In this document: positions 54,243 through 63,805 of the stretch, one piece after another | Numbering within the stretch: the stretch's first letter is position 1 | Layout of the letters: each line of letters starts with the position of its first letter | Notes under the pieces: generated by a model | What the model was told of the DNA's origin: nothing | What the model saw: the letters and a program-made list of their open reading frames with translations, nothing else | Database searches by the model: none | Made by a program: the position numbers and the translations under genes | Source: Chryseobacterium indologenes | GTDB taxonomy: Bacteria > Bacteroidota > Bacteroidia > Flavobacteriales > Weeksellaceae | Reading direction: 5' to 3' | Assembly: GCA_001013295.1 (NCBI GenBank) | Contig: LAZY01000040.1 | Location: 1-64,000, forward strand | Length of the DNA: 64,000 nucleotides

Positions 54243-56059
54243 GTTTCTATTTCTACAGTATAGAACTTATCGGACACCGAGTTCTTCACCCACGACTTAA
54301 TCCAATGTTTTTTGTTATAAGCAAATATTTCAGACTTAATATTAAACTTCCGGATCTTGGATTTCAGTGCTAAAAAAGTCCATCTAAAGGTAAAATTGGT
54401 AAGTCGGTTCATAAACCAATCTTTTACTGATTCGGCAAACTCAACACCATGAAGGCCGTTTGGGTTTATAGTATGATTATCCCCATTACTATCAAGGCCA
54501 TTAAAGTATACGAGCATTAGTGTGCCTGCTTCCTGAAATGCTTTTGTTGTAGTCGTAGCTCTGAATGTCGTTAAAGGAAGACAGAATCCATTTATATTAA
54601 TTTCCGTAGTATCTTTAGGAACAGGTGAAACATTAAATCTATATCCATTCTCATCAAAAAATACGGAGTCAAGCTCTACACCTTCAATTTCAGGAAATTT
54701 AATATTAAAATATTTTTTATCGTTGCGGCTCCTGATCGGATCCTCAATTTCAAACTCTCTAAAATCATCAGGTTCTTTTGTTTTATCGATAATTATACGA
54801 TTCATTATTACCACACCATTTTCAAAGGTAAGATCATAATTTCTCCAGTTCTTAATCATATTTATTAAATCACCAAACGTCATATCCGGAACAGCTCGTT
54901 TAAGATCGACCCGGTTAAAGTTAAAAACAAAAGGAATAGCCTCTCCGGCAGAAGTATTTTGTCTTATCGGATTAATCTTTATTTCGGCTACACCAATATT
55001 CACTCTTTCGGAATTAAAGCGGTTTTCCTTAACAATGCCATCAAATTCAAGGGTTATTTCAGGAGCCATTTCTGCAGCTGCGATGTCAATTTCTATCACT
55101 TTATCAAAATTACCCCCACCAAATACAGCTATCGAAATACCGTCCTTTTTGATAGTCAGGGAGCTATTGCCAAGGTCTCCATCAATGTAACAAGAACCAA
55201 TGATTCTATATTTACCAGGGGCTTTAATCTTAAACTTTTTCGTCCAGCGCGCAAACCTTAAATTACCAAGATCATAGTTCCCATAATATTCATCCTGGTA
55301 AACATTAGCTTTAAAGTACTGCTGATCTGCTGTTGTAAAATAATGCTCTCCTGAAAAAATGCATCTTTGTTTTAGTGTTTCATCTTCAAGGATGTCACCT
55401 GTCAATATAAAGCCAGCATCTAAAAACCCCTGTTTAAGAACATGAAGAATGTAAGGAAGCGGATGTATTATATTTCTATTGACAACATCCCAACCTTCTC
55501 CATTTTCCTGGATCTCATTTTTGGGAAAATATTTTTGAACGGAGTTGGCCAATCTCACTCTATTATTAATAAAAGAGTCGAAATACTTCCATCCTTCACT
55601 ATCAAGATCAAACTCATCAGTGTAGATCTTAGGAAAGTTGTAATTAGTATCCGGATATTTTTTCTCTACGATCTCATTTGCATGATCATATATGTCTGGA
55701 ACTTCTAATACATCCAGAGGCAGCTCTGAAAGCTTTTTTCCAAAATTTGGAATCTCTTCAAAGCCTGAATCAATCTGTATTTTTGCGGATTTATTTCTGA
55801 ATTCAGTAAAAGTCAATGTGCCTTTCATGGTCTTACCCTCAAAGATGTGATAGCCATTGTGAACTTTGGCCAGGTTTGCATTATTAAATGAGGAATACTG
55901 CCCAACCTTGCTAAAAAAATCTCTATCATAATTGATATCTACTGGCAGAGTGTATTTTGTCCAGAGTGTATCCTTAAATCGGGGATTTTCTTCGGTGAAA
56001 TTTATCCTTAGCCCTGTAAGATCAATTTTAAAAAAATCGGTTACAAACCAGTCTTTCAT
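54230..56059 (-). CDS. Probable phage tail/baseplate protein
   Basis: The 609-residue protein has no recognisable domain. The start (MKDWFVTDFFKIDL) and beta-rich sequence, with central blocks YNFPKIYTDEFDLD, RARWTKKFKI-like and RNDKKYFNIKFPEIEG, suggest a tail or receptor-binding structure. It is the last gene of the tail operon, downstream of the Ig-like protein and preceded by a hairpin. Its stop overlaps the integrase stop by 4 bases. The role is assigned mainly from position. Confidence 0.55.
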   Translation of the reverse strand: MKDWFVTDFFKIDLTGLRINFTEENPRFKDTLWTKYTLPVDINYDRDFFSKVGQYSSFNNANLAKVHNGYHIFEGKTMKGTLTFTEFRNKSAKIQIDSGFEEIPNFGKKLSELPLDVLEVPDIYDHANEIVEKKYPDTNYNFPKIYTDEFDLDSEGWKYFDSFINNRVRLANSVQKYFPKNEIQENGEGWDVVNRNIIHPLPYILHVLKQGFLDAGFILTGDILEDETLKQRCIFSGEHYFTTADQQYFKANVYQDEYYGNYDLGNLRFARWTKKFKIKAPGKYRIIGSCYIDGDLGNSSLTIKKDGISIAVFGGGNFDKVIEIDIAAAEMAPEITLEFDGIVKENRFNSERVNIGVAEIKINPIRQNTSAGEAIPFVFNFNRVDLKRAVPDMTFGDLINMIKNWRNYDLTFENGVVIMNRIIIDKTKEPDDFREFEIEDPIRSRNDKKYFNIKFPEIEGVELDSVFFDENGYRFNVSPVPKDTTEININGFCLPLTTFRATTTTKAFQEAGTLMLVYFNGLDSNGDNHTINPNGLHGVEFAESVKDWFMNRLTNFTFRWTFLALKSKIRKFNIKSEIFAYNKKHWIKSWVKNSVSDKFYTVEIETETF

Positions 56060-56111
56060 ATTTTTTTAAGCTAATATGAGAGAGCATTCCAGCAGAATAA
56101 AGGACAAAAAA

Positions 56112-56129
56112 ACCGCTCTAATGAGCGGT
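56112..56129 (-). terminator. Hairpin terminator inside the tail operon
   Basis: ACCGCTC, ATTA-type loop and GAGCGGT are followed by T residues on the minus strand, between the 687- and 609-residue genes. Confidence 0.8.
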
Positions 56130-56133
56130 AATT

Positions 56134-58197
56134 TTACTTTTCAACAATAATTTTAAATTCAAGATCGATAGAAAATTTATTATTATCAGAGTCTTCCAAT
56201 TCATTTTTCTTGCCTATTGGGAAGGCTTTATATTTTTTTCCTTCGATATAAATAAAACAAATTCTAGACAATAAAATATCAGTTATTAAGTTGATTTCCT
56301 CTTCAAGAATCCATCCACTATTAACAGTAATACTTTTTGCATAAGAGCTATCAAATTTCTCTTCCCTGTTCTCATTTGATTCTCCTACAATATTTTCAAT
56401 TTCTACCGTTTTTTTAGTCTTATTTACAGCAGTGAACCAATCGAAAACAAGATTCTGATTTTCCCAGGCAATATGGACCAAATCGTCAACTTCAGGTAGA
56501 GGAAAAAATTGTAAAATTGAATTCGAGATCACTTTTGATTCCAGCCCGGGTTTAAATGCATTTCTTAAGAAAGTATGTTGATAAATTTCAAATTTTTGTA
56601 CAAACGAAGGCGTAGGGAGATTGTATTGTGTATATAAAAGATTTATATCCGGCTTATCAGAAAGTCTATCTACGCTTAATTTTATTTGGCTACCACTATA
56701 TGTACTTCTTACCGGATAATCAGTAAAAAATGGATAGCACTTAGGCTTTTTTCCGGGTGCAAACATAATATTATCTAAAGCAAAAGTTGATAATACAGTA
56801 TCTGTACTGCTCATTTCCTGAAATGTCATTGTTACAACAGCTAGATCATATTGATAAACAGGGTCGATAGAAGAAACAATATCTTTTGCTTTTATAAAGA
56901 AATCTTGAACTTCTTTTCCTGGATAAATTTCAGCGGATCCTAAGAAGAAAGGATAAGTATAAAACTGATTTTCCTGGTATTCCTGGCCATATCCTTTAAA
57001 ATACATTTTAAGAGTCACTTTTACATAAGATGATCCGGAATTTGTTTTATTGATTTTTACTTTATTTTTATCATTTGCAAAATAATAGGCAGATCCTTTA
57101 AAATCGCTAATAACAGCCTGTAATACATTTGCATTTATAACAATCTTTTTTTGAACGTTTCCTGCTTTTAAAATAACTTCTCCAGAATAATTACCCAGTA
57201 CAAGATCTTTGGAATTCTTTGTGATGATTTTAACCGTATTATTTGTGATTATAACAGATTCTATAAATGATGGAAAAAAGTCGACAATCACATTAAGATT
57301 ATTAGGATTTGAAAGGTTTACATCAATAGTTTTAGACTCTGATAAATTTTTCTGAAGAGAGATATTAAAGTGTGTAGGATTAATATAAAATTGAGTTGTA
57401 TCATTGATCACTGTAAGATTAATTGTTACAGTCTTAGTTTGGGTGCCTTTGCTAATAGTTACAGTTCCGGAATAATTGCCAACTGTCTTAGCTTGAAGTT
57501 GAGAATTATTCTGGAAATTCAAATTTCGCTCAGAAACACCCGCTGTTTGGGTTAGTTCGATAAATGGATCAGAAACATTAAAGGTGACAGCTTCTGAAGA
57601 ATAGACCACAATCTTAGAATCTCCTGAAAGAGAATTGTCTGCTTTATTATATGTTACTTCATAAGTAGGCTTATCAGTATTAAAGCCATTTCCTGATAAC
57701 ACTGTAATAGAAACAGGAATTATAACGTTTTGAATCGCAGATGTCTCCCGGAAGGTCTCAGTTCCACTGACAGCAACACCATAAGCCTCAATCTCAATAT
57801 TCATGGTGTGTATACCAACAGAAAGATTATCCATGTTCTGAAAGTTCAGAGTAATAATTTCCTGGCTAAGATTGAGTTCATTAAAAGTATTTCCAACCAG
57901 CTTGGATGATGTGATATCTAAAAAGTCTACTCCCGATAATATTTTTTTTATCTTATATCTAAAGTTGGGATCATTATATATAAACTTCAATTCCGGGAAT
58001 TTAATTTGTATAGATATAGGCAGAGGGTTTGCGGTTCCCACAGTCCAGGTAGGAGCAATGATTTGAGCCGGATTTGCAGCCCAATCTCTGATTGGAATAT
58101 CAACATAGTTATCATGAGACACACAAGTAGATCCTCCTCCGACTCCAGGAGGGCAGGTAATGTAAGGAATGTTTACATTTTTAGTTCTTATTGGCAT
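56134..58197 (-). CDS. Phage protein with Ig/BACON-like repeats
   Basis: The 687-residue protein has no signal peptide. At least two tandem beta-sandwich repeats end alike ([20 protein letters not shown] near residue 240, LGNYSGEVILKAGNVQKKIV near 335). These resemble BACON/Ig-like modules found in Bacteroidota phages, where they bind surface glycans. The N-terminus has ITCPPGVGGGSTC, probably a head-joining segment. The gene overlaps the preceding nucleotidyltransferase-like gene by 17 bases. It is a probable tail tip, fibre or decoration protein for receptor binding. Confidence 0.6.
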   Translation of the reverse strand: MPIRTKNVNIPYITCPPGVGGGSTCVSHDNYVDIPIRDWAANPAQIIAPTWTVGTANPLPISIQIKFPELKFIYNDPNFRYKIKKILSGVDFLDITSSKLVGNTFNELNLSQEIITLNFQNMDNLSVGIHTMNIEIEAYGVAVSGTETFRETSAIQNVIIPVSITVLSGNGFNTDKPTYEVTYNKADNSLSGDSKIVVYSSEAVTFNVSDPFIELTQTAGVSERNLNFQNNSQLQAKTVGNYSGTVTISKGTQTKTVTINLTVINDTTQFYINPTHFNISLQKNLSESKTIDVNLSNPNNLNVIVDFFPSFIESVIITNNTVKIITKNSKDLVLGNYSGEVILKAGNVQKKIVINANVLQAVISDFKGSAYYFANDKNKVKINKTNSGSSYVKVTLKMYFKGYGQEYQENQFYTYPFFLGSAEIYPGKEVQDFFIKAKDIVSSIDPVYQYDLAVVTMTFQEMSSTDTVLSTFALDNIMFAPGKKPKCYPFFTDYPVRSTYSGSQIKLSVDRLSDKPDINLLYTQYNLPTPSFVQKFEIYQHTFLRNAFKPGLESKVISNSILQFFPLPEVDDLVHIAWENQNLVFDWFTAVNKTKKTVEIENIVGESNENREEKFDSSYAKSITVNSGWILEEEINLITDILLSRICFIYIEGKKYKAFPIGKKNELEDSDNNKFSIDLEFKIIVEK

Positions 58198-58588
58198 TTA
58201 TATAAGGGATTTTGTTTTTAAATAATTTAATATCCGGATTAATGTCATTGGCATTCCAGATTTCCACGGCTATGGCCGGCAAGTAAATAATAATCCTCCT
58301 GGGCGCAAGTTCTACAGATTTCGCAGCCTCTAAAAGAGAATGCCGATTATTCTGAATTTTTCTAAAATCATTATTAAAGACTATGAAATCAATATCTTTA
58401 ATTTGATAGCTCTCCGGAAGATCTCCGCTGAGTAATTTTGAAACCGATCCAACCAAGAAAATATTCCCACCTGTCAATTCCTTTATTTTATTTACCAGGG
58501 AATCACATATTCTGTTAAGTTCAGGAGCTTCGAATATATGAAGCTCCTGAAAGTTATTTACCTGCTGCATTGTTTTCAATTGTATCAA
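58181..58588 (-). CDS. Nucleotidyltransferase-like protein within the tail operon
   Basis: The 135-residue protein (or 129 from Met7) shows IFLVGSVSKLLSGD followed by YQIKDIDFIVFNND. This is the GS...DxD arrangement of pol-beta/MNT-type nucleotidyltransferases (Gly47-Ser48, Asp65, Asp67), though the spacing is longer than typical. IAVEIWN near residue 106 is a candidate third acidic strand. It overlaps both neighbours (35 bases with the tape measure gene, 17 with the Ig-like protein). No HEPN partner is adjacent. The role in a tail operon is unexplained; identification is by motif only. Confidence 0.55.
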   Translation of the reverse strand: MIQLKTMQQVNNFQELHIFEAPELNRICDSLVNKIKELTGGNIFLVGSVSKLLSGDLPESYQIKDIDFIVFNNDFRKIQNNRHSLLEAAKSVELAPRRIIIYLPAIAVEIWNANDINPDIKLFKNKIPYINANKN

Positions 58589-61500
58589 TTTTTTTGATCA
58601 TTCTTTTTATTTTTTTACCATTCTCTGCATCTTCAATGATCCAGGCATCAACTCCGTTTTCTTTTAGATATTCCAACAGAGCTTTTACGTCATACATTAC
58701 AGTAGTATACTGCACAATTGCATCATTATTTGACTTTTGAGGATTGGGAGTACTTGACGTAGTTGGCTCTTCTGAAGAAAAGCCTCCTTCAGCCATCGGC
58801 TTTGTTCTACCGGTTCTGACGCTCTCCAGGTAATCAATTACATTGGCAGTTCTTGGATTTTCTAGCATCCATTTTGGAGCAACCCACTCATCCTGGTGAA
58901 CAATACCGGCTGCTTTGAACCCTGAAGAGTCTGGAGAACCGAATCCGGATCCCGTAAAACCACCGGTAGCATAACTCGGTTTTTCAGGAAGTGGTGTGTT
59001 AGCTACAGTATTTAGTTGCAAAGCTCCCATGGTACCAACCAGGACGGCAGCTATAGTACCACCGATTGGTCCTAACTGAGAATAAGCCTGCATGATTGCG
59101 AGAGAAGTATTGGTTATAATTTCAACAATTTTTAAAGCTCTCTCTGTTTTCGCTTGTTTATATGCTATCTCAGCCTTTTTATTGGCTGTTTCAGCCTCAA
59201 TAAGCTGAACTTGCTTATGATATTCTTCTTGGCTTATATAACCTTCATTTAACTGCTTTAAGAGCTCTTTTTTCTTTTGTTTATTGTTCTTTTCAAACTT
59301 TGACATTTCTCGCTCAGCAAGTGTATGCTGAAGTTGAGCAAAAGTCTGAAATGCGCTGCTCAATGCCTGAACCGCCATCCTTACAGCAGCAATTCTTCCT
59401 TTTGTAGTATCAAGATTCTTCCAGGCATTTTCCCAATCTTTGGCCGAGAATCCAAGGATATCAATCTTCTCCTTTTCAGTATTATTTTCTTCAGTTACCT
59501 TTTTATCATCAGTATCTTCACCTCCCTTAATTGCAGACTTTAATTGAGTAATTTTTACTGTAAGGGCATCCAGATCCGCTTTTAATTTTTCTGCAGCTTC
59601 ACCCGTTAGACCTTTTAATGTTTGTTGTAGAATATTTTTCTGTACTTCCAAAGAAAGAACCATTGCTTTGGTCATCTTTCTATCTGCAGCTTCACGTAGA
59701 GCCGTTTTTGCATCCTCTAAGGTTTGAATATTATTAAGTTCAGTTTCAGTTAACTTTAAATATTCATTATTTTTGAGAAGAATTTTTGCCTGAGTAAGAG
59801 TAATTATTGCGGTTATTTCTTCTTCATCTTTTCTCCGGATCTCATCTATTCTTCTTTGTTCATATTCAACCAATCTTTGAAAAAGAACAGCATCAATATT
59901 CTCTTGCAGGCGGGCCATATTAAATAGGTGAGTCTGCTCTTGCTGAATATCGATTTTATTATTAGTTTCAATCAATATTCTTTTTACACCGGAAGCCTTC
60001 TCATATTCATCTTTAGCAACTTTTGATTTTGTTTCCGCTTTTTTCTTTTCTAAATCGGCAATTTCATGTAACAGCCTGTCATTCTCAATTTTTAAGTTCT
60101 GTGCTTCAGCATTCCTTCTATTAGCCTCTGTAGCAGCTTCCTTAATTAGAGAATCCTCAATAATCTTCAATTTTTCCTCACTGAACACCTGCTGAGCTTT
60201 TAACAGATCAGCATTGGCCTTATCAGCCTCTTTAATTGCTGCTGAATCATCCTTTTTGGGGTCCTTCTCTTTTTTCTTTTTCCCTGGTGCTTCAATATTC
60301 TGACCTACATCTGGAGATTTTTCATCTTCAGTTTTTAATAGTTTTTTAGATAATTCTTTGTTGGCAGCAACACGTTTTAAAAGATTAGCTTCGTAAAGTT
60401 TTGCATTTTTCTCCTCAATCTCAGCCTTTTTTAAAGCTTGCTTTTCGTCATCTTTTAATTCTTGGTAATCTATTGTTTGTCGGATACCAATTGCCTGCCT
60501 ATCATATTTATCACCGATACCTTGGAGTTGTTTTCTTTCTTTTTCAGCCTGTTCAGCTCTTTTTTTATTTCGGGATTCACGACTTTTATTGTCAATTTCC
60601 TCCTGTTTTGCTTTAAATTCAGCATCAATTCGGGCAGTCTCTTTATTGACTCGATCTTCAGCTGCTTTATCGATGAGTTTTTGATAAGCTCTTACCTCGG
60701 AAGCTTCTTTTAATTTGGAAATAAGCTGATCATAAACAGAAGTAAGCTTAGCTGTTGCACGATATTCATCATCAAGAGTTCCTTTAAACTGAGGATATAC
60801 CGCAATCAATCTTTCATAAGCCAGTTTCCGAGCCTCCAAGGAACTGTTTTTATCTTTAATGATAGCAAGATATAATTCAGTTTTTTTACGGAGGTCTCCC
60901 ATTGCTGCAACCTCCTCTTTTTGAATTTGTTTTTGAACATCACCATTAACTTTCGCAGCTGCAGTATATTTATTTAAAGCAACAATACTGGCTTCTGTTT
61001 CTTTTCTGAATAAGAAATAAGCTGTTGTAGCGGCTGTAACCAAACTGATGAGTAAGGCAATCGGATTTGTTTTTGTCGCAATAGAAAAGGCTCGCATGGC
61101 AGCCGTCGCCCTCGTAATATTTCCTGTCAATAATGCTTTGGCTGCGGCTAACAATAAGACTGATCCCCTCTGTATAGCATACATTGCATTTAACCCCTTT
61201 TCAAATGCAATTTCTATTGCCGTGTACATAGCTCCCTGTTTTTTCATTGCAATCAACACTTTCATTGCAAGGCTGTAAGAGTATATTCCAACGGTAACTA
61301 CAGTGATTAGTTTAGCCAGTAGTTCAAGTCTTTCTTTGAATTCTTTTATACCATCACCGGCTTCCTTGGTTACTCCTGTAATCCAACCTAAACCTTGTAT
61401 TACAGGTTCAAAGAAATTGATCACATTGGTAGATGTGAACATATCATTCCAGGCATTTTTGATTTTCTCAATAATCGCCGGTGCATTATTATTTTTTTTA

Positions 61501-62678
61501 TTGAATTCATCGGCAAGAGACGAACCGTTTTCCATCTCTTCTCCCGCCAGCTTCATCGATTTTCTGAAAGCATCTGTACTGTTGGCAGCAGCTCCTACTG
61601 CTTTTTGAACCTCCAGAGAACCTAACTTTAAGCTTTCAAGAACTTTTGCTGTTTCGGTCGCACTAAGCCCCTTCATACCCTGGGCAAAACGAAGAAAGAA
61701 TTCTTCAGGTTTGGTATTCAATAAATTCTGAGCTTCATTTTTGCTCATTCTCATTGATATTGCAAACTTGTCTATATTTTCCCCTGCAGTAGTGATAAAA
61801 TTTGAGAATCCGGAAGCTCCTATTTCAGCATTGATCCCTGCCTCTTCAAATGCAGCACCTAAACCGAGAACCTTATCAATCGATGGTTTAAGCGCATCCG
61901 GTAATGTACCCACCCGGGCAGCGAATTGTGAGATATTACTTTCTGATGCAGTACCCTGAGCGGCTAATGTATTAAGAGCAGATCCAATTTGATTGATAGC
62001 ATCTGCATAGCTCATTTCTTTGGTAGTAGTAAATAGACCTTTTATTGTTCCGATCTGCTCAACAACAGCTTCGAGACCACCTTCAAAACTATCTCCTAAA
62101 GCAACGTAAGCTTTGTCTATCTCTACAATGAAATCTTTCATCTGGCCAAGAGGTACACCCAGACGACCCGCAACTTCAGCAATTTTAAGCCTATCAAGCT
62201 TAGAAGTCCTGGTGTTCATTTCATCGAAAGCGTCCCAAAGATCCTTAACCTGCTCAGTAGTCATTCCCGTCGTTTTCTCAACGTCGGTCATTGCATCGGC
62301 GATTTCTAATAGATGAGTAATAACAGCCTCTGCATTACCTGTAATATCTTCAAAGAATGATGCGGCTACATTCCCAGCGAATACACCTTTGAAAGTTTCT
62401 CCAAAGCCAAATAATTTATCAGCCCACTTAGTGATGGCATTTCCTGAAGTATCTACAGCTTCAGTAATCGCATTGATTTCTTTTCGGACTTCTTCAAGCC
62501 TAGCTCTAGCCGTTTTTACTTCCTCAGCCTTTTTTCTCCACTCTTCAGTTCCTACAGTAAGTTTCTTAAACTCACTTTCCAGTTTCTTGGTGACTCTCGA
62601 AATATTAGAAAAAGTATTCTCTACTTGTTGTCCATTAATGTATAAGACTCCAGTAGATGTAATTTTTGTTCCTGACAT
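58554..62678 (-). CDS. Phage tail tape measure protein
   Basis: The 1374-residue protein has an N-terminal TP901-like core (KTTGMTTEQVKDLWDAFDEM, LGVPLGQMKDFIVEIDKAY, AAQGTASESNISQFAARVGT, INAEIGASGFSNFI). A hydrophobic part (about 445-555) and long charged coiled coils (about 590-1130) follow. The C-terminal quarter contains YISQEEYHKQVQ and Gly-rich PSYATGGFTGSGFGSPDSSG. Its length would set a tail of about 200 nm by the usual residues-to-length ratio, so it is a siphovirus-like or myovirus-like tail. It is the anchor gene for calling this a phage tail module. Confidence 0.9.
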   Translation of the reverse strand: MSGTKITSTGVLYINGQQVENTFSNISRVTKKLESEFKKLTVGTEEWRKKAEEVKTARARLEEVRKEINAITEAVDTSGNAITKWADKLFGFGETFKGVFAGNVAASFFEDITGNAEAVITHLLEIADAMTDVEKTTGMTTEQVKDLWDAFDEMNTRTSKLDRLKIAEVAGRLGVPLGQMKDFIVEIDKAYVALGDSFEGGLEAVVEQIGTIKGLFTTTKEMSYADAINQIGSALNTLAAQGTASESNISQFAARVGTLPDALKPSIDKVLGLGAAFEEAGINAEIGASGFSNFITTAGENIDKFAISMRMSKNEAQNLLNTKPEEFFLRFAQGMKGLSATETAKVLESLKLGSLEVQKAVGAAANSTDAFRKSMKLAGEEMENGSSLADEFNKKNNNAPAIIEKIKNAWNDMFTSTNVINFFEPVIQGLGWITGVTKEAGDGIKEFKERLELLAKLITVVTVGIYSYSLAMKVLIAMKKQGAMYTAIEIAFEKGLNAMYAIQRGSVLLLAAAKALLTGNITRATAAMRAFSIATKTNPIALLISLVTAATTAYFLFRKETEASIVALNKYTAAAKVNGDVQKQIQKEEVAAMGDLRKKTELYLAIIKDKNSSLEARKLAYERLIAVYPQFKGTLDDEYRATAKLTSVYDQLISKLKEASEVRAYQKLIDKAAEDRVNKETARIDAEFKAKQEEIDNKSRESRNKKRAEQAEKERKQLQGIGDKYDRQAIGIRQTIDYQELKDDEKQALKKAEIEEKNAKLYEANLLKRVAANKELSKKLLKTEDEKSPDVGQNIEAPGKKKKEKDPKKDDSAAIKEADKANADLLKAQQVFSEEKLKIIEDSLIKEAATEANRRNAEAQNLKIENDRLLHEIADLEKKKAETKSKVAKDEYEKASGVKRILIETNNKIDIQQEQTHLFNMARLQENIDAVLFQRLVEYEQRRIDEIRRKDEEEITAIITLTQAKILLKNNEYLKLTETELNNIQTLEDAKTALREAADRKMTKAMVLSLEVQKNILQQTLKGLTGEAAEKLKADLDALTVKITQLKSAIKGGEDTDDKKVTEENNTEKEKIDILGFSAKDWENAWKNLDTTKGRIAAVRMAVQALSSAFQTFAQLQHTLAEREMSKFEKNNKQKKKELLKQLNEGYISQEEYHKQVQLIEAETANKKAEIAYKQAKTERALKIVEIITNTSLAIMQAYSQLGPIGGTIAAVLVGTMGALQLNTVANTPLPEKPSYATGGFTGSGFGSPDSSGFKAAGIVHQDEWVAPKWMLENPRTANVIDYLESVRTGRTKPMAEGGFSSEEPTTSSTPNPQKSNNDAIVQYTTVMYDVKALLEYLKENGVDAWIIEDAENGKKIKRMIKKIDTIENNAAGK

Positions 62679-62742
62679 TTTGCATTGAAATTTCCTGCAA
62701 GATGTTTTTTGGCTAAATCAGGCGAAAGGACATAAAAAAAAA

Positions 62743-62759
62743 CACTTAATATCTAAGTG
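62743..62759 (-). terminator. Hairpin terminator at the end of the 155-residue gene
   Basis: CACTTA pairs with TAAGTG and is followed by nine T residues on the minus strand. It overlaps the stop codon, 65 bases ahead of the tape measure start. Confidence 0.75.
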
Positions 62760-63220
62760 CTTGGGTTTTCAATGAGTCTTTTAACTTCGAATAATAAATT
62801 TTCACACCTGATCCTGGTAACGTTTTCCATAACAAAATCAATTACTTTAGAGTCTTTTACAGCTTCATTTATGAAAGGTTTAGGCTTCATTTTCATCACA
62901 TGAGACTTAAAACCATAATTTGTATTTTTCGGCTCCTGTCTTGATCTACTCCCTCCGGATCTGGTTGTGTCAACTCCATAGTTCTGAATAAAGCCGTGTC
63001 TGGCCATTCTAATCGATAAGCTCCGCATGTAATATTTTTTTTTCTGGTCATTTCTTTTAGAGGCATATCGCTTTACTGCAGCTTTAGCAGTGGCATCCTT
63101 TAGAGAAGGGTCATTTTCCTTCCGGTTCACGTGATCTTTGAAAGATGAAGTTTTTCTTCGTAGAGAACCTTCTAACATCTGTTCAGCCTTTTTTGCAACT
63201 TCTAATTCAGTGTTGTACAT
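62753..63220 (-). CDS. Small phage protein, tail-completion-like
   Basis: The 155-residue basic protein has MARHGFIQNYGVDTTRSGG in the middle and KPFINEAVKDSKVIDFVMENV near the end. This pattern loosely resembles gp10-like tail-completion/neck proteins, where a Pro-Phe-x-x-x-Ala helix is common. It sits upstream of the tape measure gene, the usual position. Family assignment is tentative. Confidence 0.5.
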   Translation of the reverse strand: MYNTELEVAKKAEQMLEGSLRRKTSSFKDHVNRKENDPSLKDATAKAAVKRYASKRNDQKKKYYMRSLSIRMARHGFIQNYGVDTTRSGGSRSRQEPKNTNYGFKSHVMKMKPKPFINEAVKDSKVIDFVMENVTRIRCENLLFEVKRLIENPST

Positions 63221-63245
63221 CTTTTTATTTCAAATAAAAAAGAAA

Positions 63246-63268
63246 GGTGTCCTTTAAAAAAGGACACC
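63246..63268 (-). terminator. Hairpin terminator between two small phage genes
   Basis: GGTGTCCTTT pairs perfectly with AAAGGACACC around a 3-base loop, with a T-rich flank on the minus strand. Confidence 0.85.
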
Positions 63269-63294
63269 CACATACAAACATTTTTTTACAAATT

Positions 63295-63552
63295 TTATAT
63301 TTTTTCGTAGAGATTCCAAACGAGAAATCTACCCACTTCTACTTTCTTTTTAGTTAATATCTTTTGTGCATTTTTAAAACCTAATTCTTTCATTACCTCA
63401 AAAGTATCATGTTCACTCACCGGTTCTGACGGAATTACTCCTTTAAACCAATCTGTAATTTGAGATGTTCGCATTTGTATCAAATCACCACCTGGAGTCA
63501 TTTCGTAATACTGCAGTAGAAGATCTTTCATCACTTCTTTATAGTCCTCCAT
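63295..63552 (-). CDS. Small phage-element protein of unknown function
   Basis: The 85-residue protein has LLQYYEMTPGGDLIQMRTSQ, then SEHDTFEVMKELGFKNAQKI and VEVGRFLVWNLYEKI, which looks like a compact helical, winged-helix-like domain. I do not recognise the family. Its start overlaps the end of the 88-residue gene by 14 bases, indicating coupling. Confidence 0.55.
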   Translation of the reverse strand: MEDYKEVMKDLLLQYYEMTPGGDLIQMRTSQITDWFKGVIPSEPVSEHDTFEVMKELGFKNAQKILTKKKVEVGRFLVWNLYEKI

Positions 63553-63805
63553 ACTTTCTATTGTATTTTTCTATCATATTACTATATGCGCTGCCTAAAT
63601 CCGGCCCGAAAGCAAAGGCTGATCTTCCAGTACTTTGAGAAGAGAAGGAGCATTTAATAATACCCGGAGAAATTACTGACGAAGAAATAGAACCTTTATT
63701 CATTTTTACAAAATTAAAATTTTGGTGGCTTGATTTTCTGTTTAAAAAAAATCTTCTTCTTTTGCCTAAAAACTTACTTTTAGAGTTTAATGTTTTGTTT
63801 CGCAT
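63539..63805 (-). CDS. Small basic protein at the head of the tail operon
   Basis: The 88-residue frame has a very basic N-terminus (NSKSKFLGKRRRFFLNRKSS). Met35 (63703) is an alternative start for a 54-residue protein beginning MNKGSISSSVISPG. The first codons, ATGCGAAACAAAACA, are one copy of the repeat found twice more upstream, so the long start is tied to that element. An internal TAATTTTG box precedes Met35. No family recognised. Confidence 0.45.
   Translation of the reverse strand: MRNKTLNSKSKFLGKRRRFFLNRKSSHQNFNFVKMNKGSISSSVISPGIIKCSFSSQSTGRSAFAFGPDLGSAYSNMIEKYNRKYGGL

Noticed and set aside
61048-61608. Plus-strand ORFs of 76-101 residues over the tape measure gene
   Set aside because: These are shadow frames of the hydrophobic part of the tape measure protein.
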